64,000 bases of DNA from Merdiplasma sp905207905 (GTDB lineage: Bacteria > Bacillota > Clostridia > Lachnospirales > Lachnospiraceae). Made by a program: the position numbers and the translations under genes. Positions within the stretch are counted from its first letter, which is position 1. The number at the start of each line of letters is the position of its first letter. Below the pieces are notes generated by a model, which saw only the letters and a list, made by a program, of their open reading frames with translations, was not told where the DNA came from and did not search any database. Where the stretch lies: contig CABRXX010000006.1 in the NCBI GenBank assembly GCA_902475025.1, positions 1-64,000 on the forward strand, given 5' to 3'. Of this stretch, positions 17,920 to 26,208 are shown one piece after another.

Positions 17920-19039
17920 CGGAGGCTCTGACTGTGCTGAACTGAAAGGACAAAACAGGGAGGCTGAAAGGGAAACCCTGAGCAGTGATGTCAAGCCTGA
18001 CGGCTGGGACAGAAAAGAGATATTGGAAAGAAGAGAGCAGAAAACAGGGCTGGAAAGTCAGAAACGAAAAAAAGTCCAGACGGCCAGGCAGGTGAGCAGC
18101 CATAGTCTGGCAGCTCTTTATCGGAAGGAAATGACGGATCATATCACCAGTCGAAGATTTGTGATCATTATGCTTTTGGTGACAGCCACCACCATTGCCA
18201 GTATTTACGGAGCTTCTGTGGGATTGCCGGAAGCTTTGGAAAGCAACCGTGATTTTGTGTTTCTGAAGCTGTACACCACAGGAGGCAATTCGATTCCTTC
18301 CTACATGGCGTTTATCGCATTGATCGGACCTTTTGTGGGGCTGATGCTGGGGTTTGACGCCATTAACAGTGAAAGGAATAACGGTACCCTGAATCGTCTG
18401 CTGTCTCAGCCGATTTATCGAGATTCTGTGATCATTGGAAAGTTTCTGGCCGGGATTTCTCTGATTTCTATTATGGTAATTTCCACAGGGGTTCTGATTG
18501 GTGCGGCTGGATTTTTACAGATTGGGATTGCCCCCAGCGGTGAAGAAGTGATTCGGGTTTTAGTATATCTGTTTTACACGATTGTGTACATTGGATTTTG
18601 GCTGGCGATCTCTATGCTGTTTTCTGTAGTGTGCAGGCATTCTGCCACTTCGGCTTTGGCATCCATTGCCCTTTGGATCTTCTTTGCTGTCTTTATGAGT
18701 CTTCTTGCCAGTATTACTGCAAATGCTCTGTTTCCGGTATCGAATCAATATGATGCGATGGTAAACTCCATGAGCAATTATAACTGTGAATTGTATCTGA
18801 ATCGTATTTCTCCCTATTACCTGTATGGGGAGGCTGCCAGCACTATTTTAAATCCAGCGGTGCGTGCCGTAAATGCAGTGACGGTTTCCCAGCTGGTAGG
18901 AGCTATTTCCGGCTATCTGTCTCTGGGACAGAGCCTGCTTCTGGTGTGGCCTCATCTTTTGGCTTTGGCAGCTCTGACGTTGGCGGCGTTTGCTATCTCG
19001 TACGTAAAATTTATGCGTCAGGAGATCAGGGGAAATTAG
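17876..19039 (+). CDS. ABC-2 type exporter permease (NosY-like) with hydrophilic N-terminal extension
   Basis: About 387 residues. The ATG at 17876 follows AGGAGGAG and overlaps the ATPase gene by 44 nt. Residues 1 to ~85 are hydrophilic and charged with no predicted structure, then LAALYRKEMTDHITSRRFVIIM starts the usual ABC-2 fold with about six membrane helices (for example PFVGLMLGFDAINSERNNGTL, ISMLFSVVCRHSATSALASIAL). The conserved SERNNGTL-type segment after the second helix is typical of NosY permeases. With the ATPase and the NEW3 protein it forms a three-gene exporter module of unknown cargo. Confidence 0.85.
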   Translation: MEQRKAADVSLQGGNGGSDCAELKGQNREAERETLSSDVKPDGWDRKEILERREQKTGLESQKRKKVQTARQVSSHSLAALYRKEMTDHITSRRFVIIMLLVTATTIASIYGASVGLPEALESNRDFVFLKLYTTGGNSIPSYMAFIALIGPFVGLMLGFDAINSERNNGTLNRLLSQPIYRDSVIIGKFLAGISLISIMVISTGVLIGAAGFLQIGIAPSGEEVIRVLVYLFYTIVYIGFWLAISMLFSVVCRHSATSALASIALWIFFAVFMSLLASITANALFPVSNQYDAMVNSMSNYNCELYLNRISPYYLYGEAASTILNPAVRAVNAVTVSQLVGAISGYLSLGQSLLLVWPHLLALAALTLAAFAISYVKFMRQEIRGN

Positions 19040-19197
19040 CAGGATATTTTAATGCCGGGTTGCTGCTGCCCTTTAGTGCATTCCGCCAGCAGGCTGGAGA
19101 GCCGGACGGGCTCCAGGACACAGCTGCAATCTCAAAGAAATAAGACTTTACACCCTATTACCCTTATGCTATGATATCAGAAAAAGGAGGAAGCAGT

Positions 19198-19563
19198 ATG
19201 ACAGACAGCGAAAAGCTTGATTTACTTTTATCTGAAATGCAGGGCATGAAAGCAGAAATGCAGGGCATGAAAGCAGAAATGCAGGACATGAAAGCGGAAA
19301 TGAAAGACCGGCTTTCTGTCGTCGAGGATAAGGTTTCCGCCCTTGAAAACAAGGTAGTAAATATCTCATTGCATATTGAAAATGTTACGGATAAAAATAT
19401 CCAGCTGATAGCGGAAAACTTTATCGAGTTGACCAAGAAACTCAATGCAGCAATTCCTGCAGCTGATAAGAACTTAGCTTATGAAATAAAGGTCAATTAT
19501 TTGACGGAAAGGGTGCAGAAGCTGGAAGAACAGGTTGCAGAACTAATTTCCAAAACAGCATGA
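19198..19563 (+). CDS. Small coiled-coil protein with heptad tandem repeats
   Basis: A 121-residue hydrophilic protein. The start at 19198 is chosen because AAAAGGAGG lies upstream at correct spacing; an in-frame ATG at 19171 precedes that site. The middle carries three near-identical 7-residue units (EMQGMKA, EMQGMKA, EMQDMKA) encoded by 21-nt direct repeats at 19234-19296. Leucine- and valine-rich heptads follow (LSVVEDKVSALENKVVNI and LTERVQKLEEQVAELI). The whole protein is probably a long helical coiled coil. No signal or membrane segment is seen. Function unknown. Confidence 0.7.
   Translation: MTDSEKLDLLLSEMQGMKAEMQGMKAEMQDMKAEMKDRLSVVEDKVSALENKVVNISLHIENVTDKNIQLIAENFIELTKKLNAAIPAADKNLAYEIKVNYLTERVQKLEEQVAELISKTA
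19234..19296 (+). repeat. Three tandem 21-nt repeats inside a coiled-coil gene
   Basis: GAAATGCAGGGCATGAAAGC-type units at 19234-19254, 19255-19275 and 19276-19296; the first two are identical and the third differs at two positions. A partial fourth unit follows. Each encodes one heptad. Confidence 0.85.
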
Positions 19564-20008
19564 TGTTGCAGCCATTGTCTTAAAATCAAAAATGGTCAAT
19601 CTGCAGAGCCGAAAAAGGCGTTAGAATACGGAGATGTTATGAGAATACTGGGGTTTTTCAAAATCATTCTCTGTGTATTGACAAAGGTTTGAAGGATACG
19701 TATTTAAAGTGGCAGCTTGAGATCACAGTTAAATAATGAAAAAACAAAAAAATCTAAACATAGCAAGGTGAATTACGGCCAGGCTTTTGGGAGTGTCAAA
19801 AATCATTTAACCAAATGATTTTGCGGCACTCCCATTTTTATAGGCAATTCTTTTTTATTTAACCATGGGATTGTAAAAAACAGGAAATGCTTTTATAATG
19901 AATTTGATAAAAGAGCCGGATGATGTTACCGGAATACCGGAACCTATTCGGACATGGGCAGACGGCTGCAAAAGAGGCGGCCGACAACTGCCGGAGAGGA
20001 AGGACAGG
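19564..20008. other. Intergenic region with terminator
   Basis: No convincing gene. It contains the strong terminator at 19789-19839 and otherwise A/T-rich sequence. An ATG at 19898 is in frame with the next gene but has no ribosome binding site, so I treat 19898-20008 as non-coding. Confidence 0.5.
19789..19839 (+). terminator. Intrinsic terminator
   Basis: GGGAGTG...ATCATTT (19789-19808) pairs with AAATGATTTTGCGGCACTCCC (to 19833), giving a long near-perfect stem with a short AACC-type loop, followed by ATTTTTA. Confidence 0.85.
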
Positions 20009-20197
20009 ATGAAAAAGAAACCCCATTCAAGCTGCGAGCTCTGTGCCAATTATGTATATGATGAGGATTACGAGGCGTATGTGTGCGATGTAAATCTGGA
20101 TGAGGATGAGATGGTGCGATTTTTGTCAGACAGTTATTATGACTGTCCTTATTACCGCAATGGTGATGAGTATGCGGTAGTGAGAAAGCAGATGTAG
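20009..20197 (+). CDS. Small cysteine-containing protein (DUF6472-like)
   Basis: A 62-residue protein starting MKKKPHSSCELCANYVYDED, chosen because GGAGAGGAAGGACAGG precedes this ATG. Four cysteines (CELC early, then two single cysteines at VCDV and DCPYY) could form a small metal site. The rest is very acidic. From memory it resembles the DUF6472 family of short proteins common in Lachnospiraceae; function is unknown. It is followed after 9 nt by the hydrolase gene, suggesting co-transcription. Confidence 0.7.
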   Translation: MKKKPHSSCELCANYVYDEDYEAYVCDVNLDEDEMVRFLSDSYYDCPYYRNGDEYAVVRKQM

Positions 20198-20206
20198 GAG
20201 GAGAAT

Positions 20207-20728
20207 ATGAAAAAAATATTAGTTGTTATTGATATGCAGAATGATTTTGTAGACGGGGCGCTGGGAACGCCGGAGGCGGCAGGCATTGTGGATGCGGTGG
20301 TGAAAAAGATCCGTTCTTATGAAGGAGAAACTGTCTACGCCACCAGAGATACGCATCAAAGAGATTATCTCAACACCCAGGAGGGGAAGAATCTTCCAGT
20401 GGAGCACTGCATTGAGGGAACCAAGGGCTGGGAGCTGAATGATCGAGTGGCAGAGGCACTAAAGGATGGGAAGGTGATTGACAAGCCCACTTTCGGTTCT
20501 GTGAATCTGGTACATGAGCTGTCCCAGATTGGCGCCAGAGAGGAAGTAGAGATCGAGCTGGTTGGACTTTGTACCGATATCTGTGTAGTGTCCAACGCGC
20601 TGCTGTTAAAGGCAGCTATGCCGGAGGTGAAGATTTCTGTGGATGCGTCCTGCTGTGCAGGAGTCACTCCGGAGAGCCATAATGCAGCTTTGAAGACTAT
20701 GGAAATGTGCCAGATCCAGGTGCATTGA
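20207..20728 (+). CDS. Cysteine hydrolase of the isochorismatase/nicotinamidase family
   Basis: A 173-residue enzyme. The catalytic aspartate is in VVIDMQNDFVDGALG near residue 8, the conserved lysine in KPTFGSV near residue 95, and the nucleophilic cysteine in VGLCTDICVVSNALL near residue 129, preceded by the cis-peptide-type region of this family. The RDTHQRDY segment near residue 47 supplies candidate metal-binding Asp/His. Nicotinamidase (PncA) is the best-known relative with this layout, so NAD salvage is plausible, but other amide hydrolases share the motifs. Confidence 0.85.
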   Translation: MKKILVVIDMQNDFVDGALGTPEAAGIVDAVVKKIRSYEGETVYATRDTHQRDYLNTQEGKNLPVEHCIEGTKGWELNDRVAEALKDGKVIDKPTFGSVNLVHELSQIGAREEVEIELVGLCTDICVVSNALLLKAAMPEVKISVDASCCAGVTPESHNAALKTMEMCQIQVH

Positions 20729-20741
20729 CGGGGAAGGATAG

Positions 20742-21590
20742 ATGAAAGAGAAAAGGAGAGCACAGGTGCAGCAGCAGACAGAGCAGCAGTCTCAAAATCA
20801 GGGCCGGTCCAAAGCGCGGCTTTCAAATCAGCAACCGACACAAGACGAAGCCCATGGGGAAACAGGAAAGCAGATGCAGCAGGCCAAAATCAAGGCAGCT
20901 GTATTGGCAGATGCATTGCCCTACCTGCGTGACTTTAATCAGAAGATCATGGTGATCGGCTATTTTTGCAGCAATTTTTTAAGCGGGCAGCAGGAGCAAA
21001 TGGTGATGCAGGACATTGCACTGCTTAAAAGTGTGGGGATGAAGCCAGTCATTGTGCATGATTCCAGAATTGGAGCGGATAAGTTCCGGGAAAATAAGCG
21101 TTTTGCCAAGCTGGTGGAGCTTTGCGGTGTAAAGGCAGTAGGGATCTGTGGTACAGATGAGGAGACTATCCGGATGACCCTGGAGCATGGATATATCCCT
21201 GTGATCACTCCAAACGATATTGATACGGAGATGCTTAACCTGGATCCGGGAGATACGGCAAGGGAGATTGCGCTGATGCTTCAGGCGGAAAAACTGATCT
21301 ATTTAAGCAAATATCCCGGGATTACCTGGTCAGAAGGAGAACAAAAGGTTCTTTCTATGACGGTTTCAGAGTTAAAATGGTATCTTAAGGAGCAGCAGCT
21401 TACTCCTGATTTTTCCAGGAAAATCAGCAATATTCTTCTGGCCCTGGAGGGAGGCGTGCGAAGAGCCCACCTGATTGATGGGAAGATGGAGCATGGCCTT
21501 TTGCTGGAACTTTTCAGCGTGTTGGGCGTTGGAACGGTGATCATGGGAGATGACCGGGAATTATACCAGCATGAAAAGGGAAGAAGATGA
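20742..21590 (+). CDS. Acetylglutamate-kinase-like protein lacking key catalytic motifs
   Basis: A 282-residue amino-acid-kinase-fold protein. The C-terminal two thirds follow ArgB closely (ALLKSVGMKPVIVH; LQAEKLIYLSKYPGI; ALEGGVRRAHLIDGKMEHGL; LFSVLGVGTVI). But the N-terminal Lys-Tyr-Gly-Gly loop is replaced by VIGYFCSN, and the HGGG substrate loop by VHDSRI. The phosphate-binding lysine and glycines are therefore missing and kinase activity is doubtful. Residues 1-45 are a Gln-rich extension; a start at the later MQQAKIKAAV is possible. It follows the hydrolase gene by 13 nt. It may be a regulatory or ligand-binding paralogue. Confidence 0.75.
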   Translation: MKEKRRAQVQQQTEQQSQNQGRSKARLSNQQPTQDEAHGETGKQMQQAKIKAAVLADALPYLRDFNQKIMVIGYFCSNFLSGQQEQMVMQDIALLKSVGMKPVIVHDSRIGADKFRENKRFAKLVELCGVKAVGICGTDEETIRMTLEHGYIPVITPNDIDTEMLNLDPGDTAREIALMLQAEKLIYLSKYPGITWSEGEQKVLSMTVSELKWYLKEQQLTPDFSRKISNILLALEGGVRRAHLIDGKMEHGLLLELFSVLGVGTVIMGDDRELYQHEKGRR

Positions 21591-21765
21591 AGCGTTTTAA
21601 GTATTCAGGTGAAGGCGCAGGAAATGAAATGCTTCAGGAACCTGGGCGAAAGGATTAGAAGATAGAATCACAAGACAAAACGCTTCAGAATGGATACAAA
21701 AAAATAGAACCTGTGTGTATCAACAGCAGGAAAGAATAAATAGGAAACAGCGGAGGAAGCCATTT

Positions 21766-22386
21766 ATGGACAGTATTATCATAGGAATTGCGGGGGGAAC
21801 CGGATCAGGAAAGTCTACCTTTACCAATCGTTTAAAGAAAGAGTTTGGAGAAAATGTGGCAGTAGTTTATCATGATAACTATTACCGCAGACAGGATGAG
21901 ATTCCCTTTGAAGAGCGGAAAAAGGTAAATTATGACCATCCGGATTCTCTGGAAACAAATCTTTTGGTGGAGCATTTAAAGCTGCTGAAAGCTGGGCAGG
22001 CGGTGGACTGTCCGGTTTATGATTACAGTAAGCATAACCGCTCTGACAAGATTCAGCATATTGAACCCAGGAAGGTCATTTTGGTGGAAGGAATTCTGCT
22101 GCTGGAGGATCCCAGAGTTCGGGAGCTGATCGATATTAAGATTTTTGTGGAGGCAGATGCGGATGAGAGGATTATTCGCCGAATCGTCCGTGATGTGAAG
22201 GAACGGGGGAGGGATCTGGACAACATTGTGACTCAGTATCTTACCACGGTAAAGCCTATGCATTACTTATATGTGGAACCCACCAAGGGAATGGCGGATA
22301 TCATTATCAACAGCGGGATGAATGATGTAGCCTTTGACATTGTGAGATCTAAGATCAGGCTGCTGCTGAAACCGGAGAATGCGTAG
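21766..22386 (+). CDS. udk: Uridine kinase
   Basis: A 206-residue P-loop kinase beginning MDSIIIGIAGGTGSGKST, with Walker A in the first 20 residues. The start at 21766 is supported by GGAGG eleven bases upstream. Further family marks are YHDNYYRRQDEIPFEER (nucleoside site), NYDHPDSLETNLL, and VILVEGILLLEDPRVREL; a lid region RIIRRIVRDVKERGRDLD supplies phosphate-binding arginines. It phosphorylates uridine and cytidine for pyrimidine salvage, consistent with the nucleoside importer elsewhere in the window. Confidence 0.92.
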   Translation: MDSIIIGIAGGTGSGKSTFTNRLKKEFGENVAVVYHDNYYRRQDEIPFEERKKVNYDHPDSLETNLLVEHLKLLKAGQAVDCPVYDYSKHNRSDKIQHIEPRKVILVEGILLLEDPRVRELIDIKIFVEADADERIIRRIVRDVKERGRDLDNIVTQYLTTVKPMHYLYVEPTKGMADIIINSGMNDVAFDIVRSKIRLLLKPENA

Positions 22387-22398
22387 GAGGAATGCGCT

Positions 22399-22802
22399 TT
22401 GAATCAGAAGGAAATTGCCAGACTTGCAGGAGTATCTGTAGCCACTGTTTCCGAGTAATTAATAATGACAAGAATGTATCTGATGGGACACGATGAAAGG
22501 TGGAAAATATACTCAAGCAACAATCTTATGTTACTAATGTTAATGCTAGAAATTTACGAACAGCACGAACGCAAATGATTGGTGCATTTAAAGCTATTAA
22601 AGATATGCATTTAGATATTCCTGGTGATATTTCACTAATTGGGTTTGAAGACTTTTCTTTGGCTGATTATTTATCGCCAGGGATTACCTTGCTTCAGCAT
22701 CCAGCGTATGAAATGGGAGAGATCTCTGCAAAAACGTTATTCGAAAGATTAGAGCATACCTGTGGTGGAGCCGCATTTTTCTGGATTAACAAAGGCATAT
22801 GA
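22399..22802 (+). pseudogene. Decayed LacI-family regulator
   Basis: A TTG start behind AGGAGG opens NQKEIARLAGVSVATVS, a clear LacI helix-turn-helix. One base (a C) is missing at about 22452, so the frame runs into TAA at 22456. In the shifted frame the sequence resumes RVINNDKNVSDGTR and meets TGA at 22494-22496, then VENILKQQSYV and NARNLRT. It then jumps directly to GAFKAIKDMHLDIPGDISLI, the late effector-domain region. Roughly 200 codons of the effector domain are therefore deleted. Frameshift, nonsense and internal deletion together mark a pseudogene. Confidence 0.88.
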
Positions 22803-22857
22803 AAGCTATGAATTTTGGTATAATGGAATCATCATTTTGAAAAGAGGCGAAGGTACA

Positions 22858-23883
22858 ATGGAAGAAAAAATTGTATTTTGTAGGGGAGGCGGCTGTACGG
22901 CCAAGCTGGGGGCAGGGGTGTTAAGCCGGGTGCTGGAGTGTCTGCCCAAAGGGCTGAAGGATGAGCGCCTTCTTATTGGTTTTGACAGCAAGGATGATGC
23001 GGCTGTATATCAGGTGGCAGAGAATCTGGCTATTGTGCAGACGTTGGATTTTTTTCCGCCAATGGTGGAGGATCCGTATACCTTTGGAAAAATTGCGGCT
23101 GCCAATGCCCTCAGCGATATTTATGCCATGGGGGGAGAGGTAAAGACTGCTTTGAATATTGTTTGTTTCCCGGAAACGATGGATTTGAACATACTTGGGG
23201 AGATTATGCGGGGCGGTTCGGAAAAGGTGATTGAGGCCGGAGGGACTCTGGCCGGAGGCCACTCCATTGCAGATAGCGATGTAAAATATGGTTTGTCGGT
23301 AATGGGAACGGTAGATCCGAAAAAAATCTATCCCAATAATCAGGGACGCCCGGGAGATGTACTGGTTTTAACTAAGGCATTGGGCGTTGGCATTCTCTGT
23401 ACGGCGAACCGGGTGGGAGAGGCTTCCCAAGAAGCCATGGAGGCTGCCATTGCTTCCATGACTACTTTAAACAGAAAAGCTTCTGAAGCCTGCAGAGCGT
23501 ATGAGATCCATGCCTGTACAGATGTTACGGGATTTGGATTTTTAGGACATCTTCATGAGATGATGGATGGGAAATTATCCTGTCGGATTCAGGCAAAGCA
23601 GGTTCCTGTTTTTGAGGAAGCACTGGTTCATGCCGATGAATTCCTGCTTACGGCGGCTGGTCAGAAAAACAGGAATCATGTGGAGGCGTATGTGGATTTC
23701 CAGGGGATTTCTTTTGCTATGGAGGAGGTGCTTTTTGATCCGCAGACTTCCGGTGGGCTTCTGATTGCCCTGCCTGGAAAGGAAGGACAGCAGCTGCTGG
23801 CAGATCTGAAGGCGTTGGGACTTCCGGCAAATATTGTGGGAGAGATCTTGGAGAGACAGGAAAGGGAGATCACAGTGTGCTGA
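22858..23883 (+). CDS. selD: Selenide, water dikinase (selenophosphate synthetase)
   Basis: A 341-residue AIRS/PurM-fold enzyme. It makes selenophosphate from selenide and ATP. The start at 22858 gives MEEKIVFCRGGGCTAKLGAG, whose Cys13 and Lys16 align with the catalytic Cys-x-x-Lys of SelD (a Cys form, no in-frame TGA). DDAAVY and QTLDFFPPMVEDPYTFGKIA follow, then the NALSDIYAMGG signature, AGGHSIADSDVKYGLSV and the C-terminal DPQTSGGLLIALP. It heads a cluster with yedF, a cysteine-desulfurase-like gene and a DUF3343 gene; no selA, selB or tRNA-Sec is in the window. Confidence 0.93.
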   Translation: MEEKIVFCRGGGCTAKLGAGVLSRVLECLPKGLKDERLLIGFDSKDDAAVYQVAENLAIVQTLDFFPPMVEDPYTFGKIAAANALSDIYAMGGEVKTALNIVCFPETMDLNILGEIMRGGSEKVIEAGGTLAGGHSIADSDVKYGLSVMGTVDPKKIYPNNQGRPGDVLVLTKALGVGILCTANRVGEASQEAMEAAIASMTTLNRKASEACRAYEIHACTDVTGFGFLGHLHEMMDGKLSCRIQAKQVPVFEEALVHADEFLLTAAGQKNRNHVEAYVDFQGISFAMEEVLFDPQTSGGLLIALPGKEGQQLLADLKALGLPANIVGEILERQEREITVC

Positions 23884-23992
23884 TCCTTTAGAAAAAAGAG
23901 CAAAACAGCAATAGCGTTATATGGGGGCGGTCAGTAAACAAAATAGAGAATGCGAACAGATAACAAATAGCAGATGACAGGAGGATGACAGT

Positions 23993-24610
23993 ATGATTCA
24001 AGTAAATGCAATGGGAGATACCTGTCCCATCCCGGTAGTAAAAACGAAGAATGCCATTAAAACGTTAAATGGTGCAGGCGTGGTAGAGACGCTGGTAGAC
24101 AATGAGATCGCCGTTCAGAATCTTGCCAAGATGGCGAAGCAGAAGGGATATCAGGTGAAGTCTGAAAAGATGGGAGAGCAGCAGTACAAGGTGATTATGA
24201 CCATCGGGGAGGCGTCAGAAGAGACAGAGAAGTCTTCCGCAGAGGAACCGGAAGTCTGTCTGCCGGATGGACGGAGAGATACGGTGATTGTGATTTCTTC
24301 CTCTAAGATGGGGGAAGGAAACGATGAGCTGGGAACGGTGCTGATGAACGGTTTTCTCTATGCCATCGGACAGCAGGATACTCTGCCCAAAACCATGCTG
24401 TTTTACAATGGAGGGGCAACTCTGACCTGTGAAGATTCTCCGGCTCTGGAGGATTTAAAATCTCTGGAAGCCCAGGGGGTGGAGATCCTTACCTGCGGCA
24501 CCTGCCTGAACTATTATGGACTGTCGGATAAACTGAAGGTGGGAGAAGTGACCAATATGTATGTGATTGCAGAGAAGATGACCCAGGCCTCCCGCCTTGT
24601 AAAGCCATGA
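23993..24610 (+). CDS. yedF: Selenium-associated sulfurtransferase-like protein YedF
   Basis: A 205-residue two-domain protein. Residues 1-70 form a TusA/SirA-like domain with the family CPxP motif as DTCPIPVVKTKNAI. The C-terminal half is a DsrE-like domain with VIVISSSKMGEGNDELG and a cysteine in LTCGTCLNYYGL. This arrangement matches the YedF subfamily found next to selD, thought to move sulfur or selenium as persulfide/perselenide. AGGAGGATGAC precedes the ATG, and its stop overlaps the ATG of the desulfurase gene by 4 nt. Confidence 0.88.
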   Translation: MIQVNAMGDTCPIPVVKTKNAIKTLNGAGVVETLVDNEIAVQNLAKMAKQKGYQVKSEKMGEQQYKVIMTIGEASEETEKSSAEEPEVCLPDGRRDTVIVISSSKMGEGNDELGTVLMNGFLYAIGQQDTLPKTMLFYNGGATLTCEDSPALEDLKSLEAQGVEILTCGTCLNYYGLSDKLKVGEVTNMYVIAEKMTQASRLVKP

Positions 24611-25773
24611 GGGAGCCGATGATTTACCTGGACAATGCAGCCACCACCTTTCAGAAGCCGGAGACCGTCAGGCGGGCGGTTTGGGATGCCTTTTCTTATA
24701 TCGGCAATGCAGGCAGAGGCGTTCACGGAGCAACCTTAGAGGCGGCCCGGACTATTTACGGAACCAGGGAGCTTCTGGCCAGGCTGTTTCATGTGAAAGA
24801 TCCTTCCCGTATTGCGTTTACCTGCAATGCCACAGAGAGCCTGAATACGGCTATTTCCGGTCTGTTTCATAAGGGGGATCATGTAATTACCACGGTGTGC
24901 GAACACAACTCTGTGCTGCGCCCTTTATACCGTAAGGAGGCTCAGGGGATGGAACTTACGATTGTCCCCACTGTCTTTGCAGAACCAGAAGAAAGAATAG
25001 CCGGCTTTTTGGACTATGAGTTTCTGGAACAGTCCTGGAGACCCAATACAAAAGCTATTGTAATCACCCATGCCTCTAATCTTACAGGAAATGTGACGGA
25101 TCTTAAGCGGGTGAGCGCTTTTGCAAAGGACAAAGGACTGCTATTGGTGGTGGATGCCTCCCAGACTGCGGGAGCCTGGCCCATTGATATGGAAGAGCTT
25201 GGCATCGATGTGCTTTGTTTTACCGGTCATAAAGGGCTTTTGGGTCCCCAGGGGACCGGTGGAATCTATGTGAGGGAAGGTGTTTTGCCTACTGCCTTAA
25301 AGGTGGGGGGAAGCGGAGTCCACAGTTATGATAAAAAACATCCGGATCAAATGCCGACAGCCCTGGAGGCAGGCACGTTAAATGGACATGGGATTGCAGG
25401 CCTTCATGCAGCGGTGACGTATCTTCTGGAGACAGGGGTTTCCAGTATCCGCAGGAGGGAACAGGAGCTTTTGCATTATTTTGTGGAGGAAGTCTCAAAA
25501 ATACAGGGAGTCACCTTGTATGGGGATCCAAAGCTTTCCAGGAGAACTGCTATTGCGTCTGTCAATATCAGGGATTTGGATTCTGGCGCAGTCAGCGACT
25601 GGCTGTGGGAGGAGAAGCAGATTGCCACCAGAGCAGGCGCTCACTGCGCCCCACTAATGCATCAGGCCCTTGGTACTGTGGAGCAGGGAGCAGTGCGTTT
25701 TAGTTTTTCTCATTATAATACCATGGAGGAAGTGGAGACAGCTATCCGGGCTATTCGGGAGCTGGCAGAATAG
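24607..25773 (+). CDS. Class V aminotransferase, cysteine desulfurase/selenocysteine lyase-like
   Basis: A 388-residue PLP enzyme beginning MIYLDNAATTFQKPETVRRA after a short leader. The PLP lysine lies in CFTGHKGLLGPQGTGG near residue 210 and the cofactor-binding Asp/His in VVDASQTAG and ITHASNLTGN. The catalytic cysteine loop near the C-terminus is TRAGAHCAPLMHQALGT. It belongs to the EF2568-type branch that accompanies selD and YedF and presumably mobilises selenium or sulfur from (seleno)cysteine. Translation is coupled to yedF by an ATGA overlap. Confidence 0.88.
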   Translation: MREPMIYLDNAATTFQKPETVRRAVWDAFSYIGNAGRGVHGATLEAARTIYGTRELLARLFHVKDPSRIAFTCNATESLNTAISGLFHKGDHVITTVCEHNSVLRPLYRKEAQGMELTIVPTVFAEPEERIAGFLDYEFLEQSWRPNTKAIVITHASNLTGNVTDLKRVSAFAKDKGLLLVVDASQTAGAWPIDMEELGIDVLCFTGHKGLLGPQGTGGIYVREGVLPTALKVGGSGVHSYDKKHPDQMPTALEAGTLNGHGIAGLHAAVTYLLETGVSSIRRREQELLHYFVEEVSKIQGVTLYGDPKLSRRTAIASVNIRDLDSGAVSDWLWEEKQIATRAGAHCAPLMHQALGTVEQGAVRFSFSHYNTMEEVETAIRAIRELAE

Positions 25774-25782
25774 GAAGGGACA

Positions 25783-26019
25783 ATGCGAGAGAAAAGACAA
25801 CAGCTGGTGATCACCTTTGCCACCACTACAGGGGCGATGGCTATGGAAAAATTCTGCATGGAGCAGAAGATCGCAGGGAGGCTGATACCGGTACCCCGGG
25901 AGATCAGAGCAGGCTGCGGGCTGGCCTGGAAAACAGAGCCGAAGCTCCGGGAAAGTATGGTGGAAACGCTTCGAGATCACGGACTTACATGGGAAGAAAT
26001 GTATGTACTGGAGCTGTAG
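25783..26019 (+). CDS. DUF3343 putative Se/S carrier protein
   Basis: A 78-residue protein with the DUF3343 pattern: VITFATTTGAMAMEKFC, the middle GRLIPVPREIRAGCGLAWK with its conserved cysteine, and a C-terminal WEEMYVLEL. The family is short and regularly found beside selD/yedF and desulfurase genes, which led to the proposal that it carries selenium or sulfur on the central cysteine; direct proof is lacking. It follows the desulfurase gene by 9 nt and ends the cluster. Confidence 0.85.
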   Translation: MREKRQQLVITFATTTGAMAMEKFCMEQKIAGRLIPVPREIRAGCGLAWKTEPKLRESMVETLRDHGLTWEEMYVLEL

Positions 26020-26171
26020 CGGATGGAGCCTGTCTACATGGAATATAACAGAAAATGCAAAGGATCTTTCCGGGAGAAAAAGTGTAAGCCTTCGTACATG
26101 GAAACGGGGGTTTCCTAAAAAGCGGGACACTTTTACCGGAGATTCTGTAAAAAAGAATCATTTTTTCGATG

Positions 26172-26201
26172 CCCGCATATTTTATAAAAAAGATATGCGG
26201 G
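26172..26201 (+). promoter_or_regulatory. Hairpin covering the translation initiation region of the amidase gene
   Basis: CCCGCATAT (26172-26180) and ATATGCGGG (26193-26201) form a perfect 9-bp stem. The right arm contains the only G-rich sequence upstream of the ATG at 26209, so the hairpin could hide the ribosome binding site. No T-run follows. Confidence 0.5.
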
Positions 26202-26208
26202 TATTAGT

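Noticed and set aside
22500..22802. A separate 100-residue regulator gene
   Set aside because: It is the 3' remnant of the broken lacI gene; its start is an internal GTG without ribosome binding site.
22858..22920. Selenocysteine-containing SelD
   Set aside because: The catalytic position is a normal Cys codon and there is no in-frame TGA in the gene.
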